A stretch of DNA of 64,000 nt from Phocoena phocoena (taxonomy: Eukaryota > Chordata > Mammalia > Artiodactyla > Phocoenidae). The DNA lies in NCBI RefSeq assembly GCF_963924675.1, contig NC_089222.1, positions 8,438,501 through 8,502,500 on the forward strand. The letters run 5' to 3'. The stretch's first letter is position 1, and each line of letters begins with the position of its first letter. Position numbers and translations under genes: made by a program. Shown in pieces: positions 34,839-45,004 of this stretch. The notes beneath the pieces are model-generated. The model searched no databases, was not told the DNA's origin, and saw nothing but the letters and a program-made list of their open reading frames with translations.

Positions 34839-35050
34839 TTTTTTTTTTTTTTTTTTTTCCGGTACGCGGGCCTCTGACTGTTGTGGCCTCTTCCGTTGCG
34901 GAGCGCAGGCTCCGGACGCGCAGGCTCAGCAGCCGTGGCTCACGGGCCCAGCCGCTCCACGGCATGTGGGATCCTCCGGGACCAGGGCACGAACCTGAGT
35001 CCCCTGCATTGGCAGGCAGACTCTCAACCACTGCGCCACCAGGGAAGCCC
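34839..35050 (-). mobile_element. CHR-2-like SINE with perfect 16-bp TSD
   Basis: Long T-run, then CGGTACGCGGGCCTCTGACT to CCACCAGGGAAGCCC. The TSD CTGAAGTGGGTCTCTT lies at 34823-34838 and 35051-35066 with no mismatch. This indicates a young insertion into the L1 endonuclease region. Confidence 0.98.
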
Positions 35051-35191
35051 CTGAAGTGGGTCTCTTGTAGACAGCATGTATACGCGTCTTGTTTTTGTAT
35101 CCATTCAGCCAGTCTATGTCTATGTCTTTTGGTGGGAGCATTCAGTCCATTTACATTTAAGGTAATTATTGATAGGTATGTTATAATCGTG

Positions 35192-35734
35192 CTTTGAATT
35201 GATTTTCTCTAATATATTCCTACTCAACTTTTCCTACTTTACTTTTCTGTAACATGCACTTGCTAATATACTACACAGTTTTATTTTAAATGGTCATAAA
35301 AACATCTCATCAGTTGCCCAGTAATTTATAGAGTGTTTATCTTCTTACTGCTACCATCACAAAGAAGGGAAGAATGTTTGATTAGAGATCAGAAAGCGCA
35401 TGTCATCACTATTTTCCCAATCAAGAAAGCAGCTTTACATTTTCTAAGTTTCACAACCTTTTCTTTATTTCTCACAAATTCCAACCAAAAAATACTGTCT
35501 TTTGGGAAGGGTGCCTACAATTGTGCTGTCATTAATAACATTGCCTAGTCCACTTGTTCTGAATAGTTGTTCCTATAAACCATCTTTTCTAGAGTCTAAG
35601 AGTAAAGATTCTGTGTCTTTGCTTGTTTTAGAAATCCCACCACAATTTTACTGATAGTGGTGTAGTGATATAAAGGTATCTTACTGCTATATGTGTATCA
35701 CTGACTTGCTTGTTTAAAACACTGCTATTTCAGT
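35192..35734. other. No recognised gene or repeat
   Basis: Unique AT-rich DNA after the L1. Nothing recognised. Confidence 0.5.
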
Positions 35735-36235
35735 TGCTATTTCTGCATTTAAAAATTCCTCCAAAACTGAGCAGCTTAAAACAACCGTTTTTATTTTGCT
35801 CTTGGATTATGTAGTCAGGAATTCCGACAGGGCTTAGTGGAGTTGGATTGTCTCTGGTCCACTATGCTTTGGGCCTCAGATGGAAAGTGTAAAAGGCTGA
35901 AAGTGGCTGGACAGATGGTGGCTGGGCTTCTCTGAAGGCTTGTTCCCTCATCTGCCTGGTGCTTAGGCTGGAGTGACTCAAGGCGAGAACCACAGCAGGT
36001 GTGCCTACACAAGACATTTCTATGTGGCCCGGCTTCCTTACAGCATGGCAAAAGGAAGGTAATTGGACTCATATATGGTGGTGGCTCAGCGATCAAAATT
36101 TGAGCATTCTGGCCTGGATTTTCACACCCCAGCTCACAAATCACACAGTTCTGAGGAGGCCATCCTCCTCAGATGGTGAGGGCAGGTGTAACCATCTGGT
36201 GTGAATCACATTGCTCTAAAGGGGGAGCATGGTGT
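35735..36235 (-). mobile_element. MLT1-like (ERVL-MaLR) LTR
   Basis: Order of landmarks as in 25661-26203: ACTGAGCAGCTTAAAACAAC, ATTATGTAGTCAGGAATTCC, TTGTTCCCTCATCTGCCTGG, CGGCTTCCTTACAGCATGGC. The right boundary is vague. Confidence 0.6.
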
Positions 36236-37227
36236 GTGGTTATTGCTGTAGGTAATGATAGACTGCCTGTAATCCAGAAACCTGTGTTTGCTTTCAAACA
36301 AAGAAGTAAATATAGACATTTAAAACTTATTAATGATTCACCATACTTTATTGGTCAGGGCAATCAGAAGCCCACGCAGATTTGGGGAGAGTAAACATAT
36401 ATCCTCTCCTTTTGAGGGGAGCAGTACCAAAAAATTGGGGCTACTTTTTAATATTGTCACAGTTTTCATACATAAAATTGTATTTTTATTTTTTCTTTTC
36501 TAGTTATGAAAAGAGATACTGTGCTTAATCAAATATGCTGTTTAACAGGCAGTTCTCATATATAATATCCATGACATGATATTATTGGATAAGTTGTATA
36601 TTAACCTCTTTGACGTGTAGATGTTCAAAGCATTTAAATAAAACATCAAGCTATATCAAATGGTATATTTAATTTTTCTCTGAAGGTGCATGAGACAGTT
36701 TAGGATCAAAATTATGAACACTAATTTTGTTGAAGGTGTGCTTGAGAACCATTAATAGAACACTGGACAATTAAACATGCTGTTTTCTCATTAGTGTGGT
36801 CAGGATGACGTCAATCACAGGTCATGACTTCTTTACATGTCTGCATTGTAGACTGCCACGAGTCTTTTATTGCATCCTGGTAGATGATAATTTCACATTT
36901 GGAGTGGCTGGTTTCATGAATGAGAATCAAGAGTCTAAAATGTCCTTTGAAATACTTTCCATTATATGCATCTCCCTAAGAGGTTTTTAAGTGAAAAGGA
37001 AGACTCAGAACTGTGTATATAGTGTCATCTGTGTAGAAAGGAAGCAAAAAAGACAAGCACACTGCTTACATAGGTGTAGAATATCTCAGAAAGAAGAGTG
37101 GGGCTTAGCCTCACATGTGGGAGGGAGGTTTTCCCTGCATGCTCTTTTGTACCTTTTATTTTTGTGTTATATTAATATAGTTCATATTCAAAAATTAAAG
37201 AGAGATGAAAGAATTGTATTTGTGTAT
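36236..37227. other. Unique DNA
   Basis: About 1 kb of unrecognised, mostly unique DNA with no recognisable open frame. It holds a perfect CRE palindrome at 36806-36813. Confidence 0.5.
36806..36813. promoter_or_regulatory. Consensus CRE palindrome (TGACGTCA)
   Basis: A full 8-bp CREB/ATF site in unique sequence. No promoter features surround it, and an 8-mer can occur by chance, though CpG-containing ones are depleted in mammals. Confidence 0.35.
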
Positions 37228-38107
37228 TGCCTTTTCTTTTCAACATCTTTATTGGAGTATAACTGCTTTACAATGGTGTGTTAGTTTGTGCATTATAACA
37301 AAGAGAATCAGTTATACATACACATATGTTCCCATATCTCTTCCCTCCTGCATCTCCCTCCCTCCCACTCTCCCTATCCCACCCCTCTAGGTGGTCACAA
37401 AGCACTGAGCTGATCTCCCTGTGCTATGCGGCTGCTTCCCACGAGCTATCTGTTTTACGTTTGGTAGTGCATATACGTCCATGCCACTCTCTCACTTTGT
37501 CCCAGCTTACCCTTCCCCCTCCCCATATCCTCAAGTTCATTCTCTAGTAGGTCTGTGTCTTTATTCCTGTCTTACCCGTAGGTTTTTCATGACATTTTTT
37601 TTCTTAAATTCCATATATATGTGTTAGCATACGGTATTTGTCTTTCTCTTTCTGACTTACTGCACTCTGTAAGACAGACTCTAGGTCCATCGACCTCATT
37701 ACAAATAGCTCAATTTCGTTTCTTTTTATGGCTGAGTAATATTACATTGTATATATGTGCCACATCTTCTTTATCCATTCATCCGATGATGGACACTTAG
37801 GTTGTTTCCATCTCCTGGCTATTGTAAATAGAGCTGCAATGAGCATTTTGCTACATGACTCTTTTTGAATTATGGTTTTCTCAGGGTATATGCCCAGTAG
37901 TGGGATTGCTGTTTTTAGTTTTAGTTTTTTTTTTTTAGTTTTTGAATTAACCTCCATACTGTTCTCCATAACAGCTGTATCAATTTACATTCCCACCAAC
38001 AGTGCAAAAAGGTTCCCTTTTCTCAACACCCTCTCCAGCACTTATTGTTTGTAGATTTTGATGATGGCAATTTTGACTGGTGTGAGATAATATCTCATTG
38101 TAGTTTT

Positions 38108-38312
38108 TTTTTTTTTTTTTGCGGTACGCGGGCCTTTCACTGTTGTGGCCTCTCCCGTTGCGGAGCACAGGCTCCGGACGCGCAGGCTCAGCGGCCATGG
38201 CTCACGGGCCCAGCCGCTCCGCGGCATGTGGGATCTTCCCGGACCGGGGCATGAACCCGTGTCCCCTGCATCGGCAAGCGGACTCTCAACCACTGCGCCA
38301 CCAGGGAAGCCC
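38108..38312 (-). mobile_element. CHR-2-like SINE with perfect 14-bp TSD
   Basis: T-run then GCGGTACGCGGGCCTTTCAC to CCACCAGGGAAGCC. TSD CTCATTGTAGTTTT at 38094-38107 and 38313-38326. It faces the plus-strand SINE 363 bp further on. Confidence 0.98.
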
Positions 38313-38675
38313 CTCATTGTAGTTTTGATTTGCATTTCTCTAATGATTAATGATGTTGAGCATTCTTTCATGTGTTTGTTGGCAGTCTGTATATCTTCTT
38401 TGGAGAAATGTCTATTTAGGTCTTCTGCCCATTTTTGGATTGGGTTGTTTGTTTTTTGGATATTGAGCTGCATGAGCTGCTTGTAAATATTGGAGATTAA
38501 TCCTTTGTCAGTTGCTTCATTTGCAAATATTTTCTCCCATTCTGAGGGTTGTCTTTTGGTCTTGTTTATGGTTTCCTTTGCTGTGCAAAAGGTTTTAAGT
38601 TTCATTAGGTTCCATTTGTTTATTTTTGTTTTTATTTCCATTTCTCTGGGAGGTGGGTCGAAAAGGATCTTGCTG

Positions 38676-38878
38676 GGCTTTCCTGTGGTGGTGCAGTGGT
38701 TGAGAGTCTGCCTGCTGATGCAGGGGATGCAGTTTCGTGCCCCGGTCCGGGAAGATCCCACATGCCGCAGAGCAGCTGGGCCCGTGAGCCATGGCCGGTG
38801 AGCCTGCACGTCTGGAGCCTGTGCTCCGCAATGGGAGAGGCCACAGCAGTGAGAGGCCAGCGTACCAAAAAAAAAAAA
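38676..38878 (+). mobile_element. CHR-2-like SINE with perfect 15-bp TSD
   Basis: GGCTTTCCTGTGGTGGTGCA head, then TCCGGGAAGATCCCACATGC, GGCCAGCGTACC and an A-run. TSD AAAAGGATCTTGCTG at 38661-38675 and 38879-38893. It is oriented opposite to the SINE at 38108-38312. Confidence 0.98.
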
Positions 38879-41800
38879 AAAAGGATCTTGCTGAGATTTA
38901 TGTCACAGAGTGTTCTGCCTATGTTTTCCTCTAAGAGTTTGATAGTGTCTAGCCTTACATTTAGGTCTTTAATCCATTTTGAGTTTATTTTTTTGTATGG
39001 TGTTAGGGAGTGTTCGAATTTCATACTTTTACGTGTACCTGTCCAGTTTTCCCAGCACCATTTATTGAAGAGGCTGTCTTTTCTCACTGTATATTCTTGC
39101 CTCCTTTATCAAAAATAAGGTGACCATACGTGTGTGGGGTTATCTCTGGGCTTTCCATCCTGTTCCATTGATCTATGTTTCTGTTTTTGTGCCAGTACCA
39201 TATTGTCTTGATTGCTGTAGCTTTGTAGTATAGTCTGAAGTCAGGGAGCCTGATTCCTCCAGCTCCATTTTTTGTTCTCATGATTGCTTTGGCTATTCGG
39301 GATCTTTTGTGTTTCCACAAAAATTGTGAAATTTTTTGTTCTAGTTCCGTGAAAAATGCCAATGGTAGTTTGATAGGGATTGCATTAAGTCTGTAGACTG
39401 CTTTGGGTAGTAGAGTCATGTTCACAATGTTGGTTCTTCCAATCCAAGAACATGGTATATCTCTCCATCTATTTGTATCATCTTCAGTTTCTTTCATCAG
39501 TGTCTTATAATTTTCTGCATACAGGTCTTTTGTCTCCTTAGGTAGTTTTATTCCTAGATATTTTATTCTTTTTGTTGCAATGGTAAATGGGAGTGTTTTC
39601 TTAATTTCACTTTCAGATTTTTCACCATTAATGTATAGGAATGCAAGAGATTTCTATGCATTGATTTTGTATCTTGCTACTTTACCAAATTCATTGATTA
39701 GCTCTACTAGTTTTCTGGTAGCATTTTTAGGATTCTCTGTGTATAGTATCATGTCATCTGCAAACAGTGACAACTTTACTTTATCTTTTCCAATTTGGAT
39801 TCCTTTTATTTCCTTTTCTTCTCTGATTGCTGTGGCTAAAACTTCCAAAACTATGTTGAATATTAGTGGTGAGAGTGGGCAACCTTGTCTTGTTCCTGAT
39901 CTTAGTGGAAATGGTATCAGTTTTTCACCATTGAGGCCGATGTTGGCTGCGGGTTTGTCATATATGTCCTTTATTATGTTGAGGAAAGTTCCCTCTATGC
40001 CTACTTTCTGGAGGGTTTTTATCATAAATGAGTGTTGAATTTTGTTGAAAGCTTTCTCTGCATGGATTGAGATAATCATATGGTTTTTCTCCTTCAGTTT
40101 GTTAAGATGGTGTATCACATTGATTTGTGTATATTGAAGAATTCTTGCATTCCTGGAATAAACCCCACTTGATCATGGTGTATGATCCTTCTAATGTGCT
40201 GTTGGATTCTGTTTGCTAGTATTTTATTGAGGATTTTTACATCTATGTTCATCAGTGATATTGGCCTGTAGTTTTCTTTCTTTGTGACATCTTTGTCTGG
40301 TTTTGATATCAGAGTGATGGTGGCCTCGTAGAATGGGTTTGGGAGTGTTCCTCCCTCTGCTATATTTTGGAAGAGTTTGAGAAGGATAGGTGTTAGCGCT
40401 TCTGTAAATGTTTGATAGAATTCGCCTGTGAAGCCATCTGGTCCTGGGCTTCTGTTTGTTGGAAGATTTTAAATCACAGTTTCAATTTCAGTGCTTGTGA
40501 TTTGTCTGTTCATATTTTCTATTTCTTCCTGATTCAGTCTTGGAAGGTTGTGCATTTCTAAGAATTTGTCCATTTCTTCCACGTTGTCCATTTTATTGGC
40601 CTAGAGTTGCTTGTAGTAATTTCTCATAATCCTTTGTATTTCTGCAGTGTCTGTCAGTTGTTACTTCTCCTTTTTCATTTCTAGTTCTATTGTTTGAGTC
40701 TTCTTCCTTTTTTTCTTGATGAGTCTGGCTAATTGTTTATCAATTTTGTTTATCTTCTCAAAGAACCAGCTTTTAGTTTTATTGATCTTTGGTATCGTTT
40801 ACTTCATTTCTTTTTCATTTATTTCTGATCTGATTTTTATGATTTCTTTCCTTCTGTTAACTTTGGGTTTGTTTTGTTCTTCTTTCTCTAATTGCTTTAG
40901 GTGCAAGGTTAGGTTGTTTATTTGAGATGTTTTTTGTTAAGGTAGGATTGTATTGCTATAAACTTCCCTCTTAGAACTGCTTTTGCTGCATCCCATAGGT
41001 TTTGGGTCCTCGTGTCTCCATTGTCATTTGTTTCTAGGTAGTTTTTGATTTGCTCCTTGATTTCTTCAGTGTTCAGTTGATTATTAAGTAGTGTATTGTT
41101 TAGCCTCCATGTGTTTGTATTTTTTACAGATCTTTTCCTGTAATTGATATCTAGTCTCATAGCGTTGTGGTCAGAAAAGATACTTGATACAATTTCAAGT
41201 GTCTTAAATTTACCAAGGCTTGATTTGTGACCCAAGATATGATCTATCCTGGAGAATGTTCCATGAGCCCTTGAGAAGAATGTGTATTCTGTTGTTTTTG
41301 GATGGAATGTCCTGTAAATATCATTAAGTGCATCTTGTTTAATATATCATGTAAAGCTTGTGTTTCCTTATGTATTTTCATTTTGGATGATCTGTCTATT
41401 GGTGAAAGTGGGGTGTTAAAGTCCCCTACTATGATTGTGTTACAGTCAATTTCCCCTTTATGGCTGTTAGTTTTTGCCTTATATATTGAGGTGCTCCAGT
41501 GTTGGGTACATAAATATTTACAATTGATATACCTTCTTCTTGGATCGATCCATTGATTATTATGTAGTGTCCTTGTCTCTTGTAATAGTCTTTATTTTAA
41601 AAGTCTATTTTGTCTGATACGAGAATTGCTACTCCAGCTTTCTTTTGATTTCCATTTGCATGGAGTATCTTTTTCCATCCCCTCACTTTCAGTCTGTATG
41701 TGTCCCTCAGTCTGAACTCGGTCTCTTGTAGACAGCATATATATGGGTCTTGTTTTTGTATCCACTCAGCCAGTCTGTGTCTTTTGGTGGGAGCATTTAA

Positions 41801-41906
41801 TCCATTTACATTTAAGGTAATTATTGATATGTATGTTCCTATTCCCATTTTCTTAATTCTTTTGGGTTTTTTATTGTGGGTCTTTCCCTTCTCTTGTGTT
41901 TCCTGC

Positions 41907-42548
41907 CTAGAGAAGTTCCTTTAGCATTTGTTGTAAGGCTGGGTTTGGGGTGCTGAACTCACTCAGCTTTTGCTTGTCTGTAAAGGTTTTAATTTCTCCA
42001 TCAAATCTGAATGAGATCCTTGCTGGGTAGAGTAATCTTGGTTGTAGGTTTTTCTCCTTCATCACTTTCAATATGTCCTGCCATTCTCTTCTGGTTTGCA
42101 GAGTTTCTGCTGAAAGATCAGCTGTTAACCTTATGGGGATTCCCTTGTGTGTTATTTGTTGTTTTCCCCTTGCTGCTTTTAGTATGTTTTCTTTGTATTT
42201 ATTTTTTGATAGTTTGATTAATATGTGTCTTGGCATGTTTTTCCTTGGATTTATCTTGTATGGGACTCTCTGTACTTCCTGGACTTGATTAACTATTTCC
42301 TTTCCCATATTAGGGACGTTTTCAACTATAATCCCTTCAAATATTTTCTCAATCTCTTTCTTTTTCTTTTCTTCTTCTGGGACCCCTATTATTCAAATGT
42401 TGGAACGTTTAATGTTGTCCCAGAGGTCTCTGAGACTGTTCTCAGTTCTTTTCGTTCTTGTTTCTTTATTTTGCTCTGCAGTAGTTATTTCCACTATCTT
42501 ATCTTCCAGGTCACTTATCCGTTCTTCTGACTCAGTTATTCTGCTACT
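41907..42548 (-). pseudogene. Broken L1 ORF1 C-terminal part
   Basis: ORF1 makes the trimeric RNA chaperone of the L1 particle. The frame at 42397-42734 covers the end of the coiled coil and the start of the RNA-binding region (SRITESEERISDLED, then NSLRDLWDNIKRSNI). The frame at 41907-42308 covers the C-terminal domain (ADLSAETLQTRREWQDIL, then LLYPARISFRFDGEIKTF). The N-terminal part is in the inverted block at 42551-42812. Confidence 0.9.
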
Positions 42549-42550
42549 GG

Positions 42551-42812
42551 TGTGTAAGTTATGTAAGTTAAGCAAAATGAGAAGACAGAAAAACACACAA
42601 CAGAAGAAGGAGCAAGGTAAAAACCCACCAGACCTAATAAATGAAGAGGAAATAGGCAGTCTGCCTGAAAAAGAGTTCAGAATAATGATAGTAAAGATGA
42701 TCCAAAACCTTGGAAAAGAATAGACAAAATACAAGAAACGTTTAACAAGGACCTAGAACTAAAGTGTAAACAATGATGACAACACAATAAATGAAATTAA
42801 AAATTCTGTAGA
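42551..42812 (+). mobile_element. Inverted L1 ORF1 N-terminal segment
   Basis: From ATG at 42577 the plus strand encodes the start of an L1 ORF1 protein, including EEEIGSLPEKEFRIMIVKMI, which parallels EMEIGNLPEKKFRRMIVKMI of the ORF1 at 44021. It ends at a sequence like NSVEGD, just before the point where the minus-strand ORF1 starts (SRITES). So the two pieces are adjacent in a normal ORF1 but lie in opposite orientation here. Confidence 0.9.
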
Positions 42813-42949
42813 AGGTGATCTCCACGTCTTACTCTTCCGCCAACTTGAGGCTTGGATTCTGCCTTTTCTTTCTCATCTCCCACTTATTCCTCTTTACAAT
42901 GAAGCTGATTTCCTAGCATGCCATTCAAGACATACTTAAAAGGTGAAAA

Positions 42950-43943
42950 ATGGCTTTTGTTATGGTCACTGATGACTTCCATATTGCCACTTGCAATGGT
43001 CACTTTTCAGGTCTCACTTTACCAAACTTCTGAGTAGCATTAGGCCCAGTTCTCTACTTTCCCTCTTGAAAATTCTCTACTCTTGGGGAAACACCCTCTC
43101 TTGGTTTCCTTTTACCTCTTTGTTCCTCCTCACTCTCTGTTGTAAATGTTGTAATCCCTTGTATTGGTCCCATATCCTCTACTCTCTTCTGTCCATATTC
43201 TCTGCCATGATGAACCCATCTTTTCCATTGTTTAAATATCATCTGTACACAGGTAGTCTTGCTTTCACAACACAAACTTGGTTTTCTCCTAGTTTTTCTC
43301 ATTGCACTAAACTTCCCCATGTCTTTGTTACTTGAGCCAGAACCTGAGGGAAGGGTCATTATTTCTTCTCTCAACTACCTCTATCTCCCATCACATCTTA
43401 TCAATTAAGAAGTTCTGTCATTTCTTTTCCAACATGTATCTCAAACCCATCCACTTCCCCATCTGCATTGCCACCATCATGGTCCAGCCAACTCTTCTCT
43501 GAACTACTGGAGTACTCTTTCCACAGTTTTCCTCACTTTTGCTCTTGCCACACCACCCTCCCAACATCTGTTTTCCATACAGCAGCCAGATGACTTTTTT
43601 TCCAATGACACAGAGTAGATCATGTCATGCCTCTCTTCATGGCTTCTGCGGCTCTTAGCAGCACACCTTAGCACAGCCTACAGTGTGTTGGATGAACGAG
43701 GCTGGCTGTCTCTCCAAGCCTGTTCTGTGTACTTCTCTCCCCAATTGATCACAGTGGTCTTCTCTGAGTTCCTGGGCTATGGCAATTTCTTTCTCATCTC
43801 AGGACCTTTGTTCATGCTGTCCCTTTCTCTTGGGCAGCTCTTTGCTTGCTTTTCTCATGTCCAATTCCTTATCCAACACATCTTAGTTCAAACCTCTCTT
43901 TCTCAAAGAATTCTTTTCTGGCCAGCCCATGTGGAAGTGCCGT
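42950..43943 (+). mobile_element. LINE-2 fragment, ~1 kb
   Basis: A long L2 piece. It opens with GTCACTGATGACTTCCATAT. In the frame 42991-43335 LSWF and FKYHLYTG parallel the L2 reverse transcriptase, whose active site reads YADD; the catalytic Asp pair is lost. Later parts include CTCAGGACCTTTGTTCATGC near 43797 and the run before the 3' end near 43890. An L1 insertion on the right cuts off its 3' end. Confidence 0.75.
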
Positions 43944-44020
43944 TGAGACAGCAGAAGCAAGAATAACTACTATCCTGCAGCCTGCGGAGCAAGAACCACA
44001 TTCACAGAAAGATAGACAAA

Positions 44021-44945
44021 ATGAAAAAGAAGATGGCTATGTACCAGATGAAGGAACAAGATAAAAGCCCAGAAAAACAACTGTATGAAATGGAGATAGG
44101 CAACCTTCCAGAAAAAAAATTCAGAAGAATGATAGTGAAGATGATCCAGGACCTCAGAAAAAGAATGGAGGCAAAGATTGAGAAGATGAAAGAAATGTTT
44201 AACAAACACCTAGAAGTATTAAAGAACAAACACCTAGAAAAATTAAAGAACAAACAAACAGAGGTGAACAATACAGTAACTGAAATGAAAAACGCAATAG
44301 AAGGAATCAGTGGCAGAATAACTGAGGCAGAAGAACGGATAAGTGACCTGGAAGACAGAATGGTGGAATTCACTGCCATGAAACAAAATAAAGAAAAAAG
44401 AATGAGAAGAAATGAAGGCAGCGTAAGAGACCTCTGGGACAACATTAAATGCACCAACATTCACATTATAGGGGTCCCAGAAGGAGCAGAGAGAGAGGAA
44501 GGACCCAAGAAAATATTTGAAGAGATTATAGTTCAAAACTTCCCTGACATGGGAAAGGAAATAGCCACCCAAGTCCAGGAAGCATAGAGAGTCCCAGTCA
44601 GGATAAACCCAAGGAGAAACACGCTGAGACACATAGTATCAAATTGGCAAAAATTAAAGACAAAGAAAAATTGTTAAAAGCAAGAAGGGAAAAATGATAA
44701 ATAACATACCAAGGAAGTCCCATAAGGTTAGCAGCTGATTTCTCAGCAGAAACTCTACAAACCAGAAGAGAGTGGCATGATATATTTAAGGTGATGAAAG
44801 GGAAGAACCTGCAACCAAGATTACTCTACCAGGCAAGGATCTCATTCAGATTCGACAGAGAAATGAAAAGCTTTACAAAGGAAAAGCTAAGAGAATTCAG
44901 CACCATCAGACCAGCTCTACAACAAATGCTAAAGGAAATTCTCTA
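44021..44945 (+). pseudogene. L1 ORF1 with premature stop
   Basis: An open frame of 188 codons (44021-44587), compared with about 340 in an intact mammalian ORF1. It keeps the coiled coil (residues ~15-115, rich in Lys/Glu/Leu/Met), then the RNA-recognition start (VRDLWDNIKCTNIHIIGVPE). A stop at 44585 follows QEA. The C-terminal domain continues in other frames to about 44945 (LLYQARISFRFDREM and LQQMLKEIL). A 24-bp in-frame repeat lies in the coiled coil. Confidence 0.95.
44201..44248 (+). repeat. 24-bp in-frame duplication in ORF1 coiled coil
   Basis: AACAAACACCTAGAAGTATT and its neighbour AACAAACACCTAGAAAAATT: copies 44201-44224 and 44225-44248. They encode NKHLEVLK and NKHLEKLK. The minus-strand L1 near 58880 has one copy here. 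Eight residues shift a seven-residue heptad pattern by one. Confidence 0.9.
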
Positions 44946-45004
44946 AGTGGGAAACATGAGAGAAGAAAAGGACTTACAAAAACAAACCCAAAACAATTAA
45001 GAAA

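Larger units (their letters stand above)
31062..35165 (-). pseudogene. Broken L1 ORF2
   Basis: ORF2 read right to left. The endonuclease start is split by a SINE near 34.8-35.1 kb; the linker is seen at 33645-33854. The reverse-transcriptase fingers and palm are at 32734-33288 ([15 protein letters not shown], then [11 protein letters not shown], whose first Asp is kept). FADD is intact at 32398-32658. The last 292 codons (31062-31940) keep the Cys/His motif [18 protein letters not shown] but hold an internal tandem duplication. Several frameshifts make it non-functional. Confidence 0.93.
30332..35180 (-). mobile_element. L1 lacking ORF1, with two nested SINEs
   Basis: Minus-strand L1 from the 3' end (TTATTGGGGTATAATTGCTT at 30349) to just past the ORF2 start. 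Without the two SINEs it is about 4.3 kb. A possible TSD is TTATAATCATG (30321-30331) and TTATAATCGTG (35181-35191), 10 of 11 identical. ORF1 and the 5'-UTR are absent. The insert at 34839-35050 and the one at 34112-34451 are both later minus-strand SINEs. Confidence 0.93.
37742..41848 (-). pseudogene. Broken L1 ORF2
   Basis: Read right to left. Endonuclease start at 41597-41848 keeps NVNGLN and a degraded QET(E) in place of QETH. Endonuclease end at 40918-41235 keeps the catalytic SDHN box. In the reverse-transcriptase palm (39654-40118) motif A reads [11 protein letters not shown], so a catalytic Asp is His, while [11 protein letters not shown] and FADD are intact. The C-terminal part (37.7-39.1 kb) is broken by two SINEs. 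Inactive. Confidence 0.93.
37240..42859 (-). mobile_element. Long L1 with rearranged 5' end and two nested SINEs
   Basis: Minus-strand L1: 3' end at about 37240 (TTATTGGAGTATAACTGCTT follows), 3'-UTR, ORF2, ORF1 back to about 42548, then a piece of ORF1 in the opposite orientation (42551-42812), then about 37 bp resembling an L1 5' terminus (42814-42850). TGCCTTTTCTTT occurs at 37228-37239 and 42860-42871, a plausible 12-bp TSD. SINEs at 38108-38312 and 38676-38878 are later insertions. Confidence 0.9.

Noticed and set aside
38108..38312. tRNA-like heads of the CHR SINEs (A/B-box-like motifs) as possible tRNA genes
   Set aside because: They match the SINE consensus, sit at the ends of longer SINE bodies with A-tails and TSDs, and do not fold as complete cloverleaves.
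37240..42548. Long plus-strand frames with hydrophobic segments, as also at 30.9-31.6, 39.6-40.0 and 54.3-55.2 kb
   Set aside because: They are antisense shadows of minus-strand L1 ORF2, whose A-rich coding strand gives Phe/Ile/Ser-rich reverse frames.
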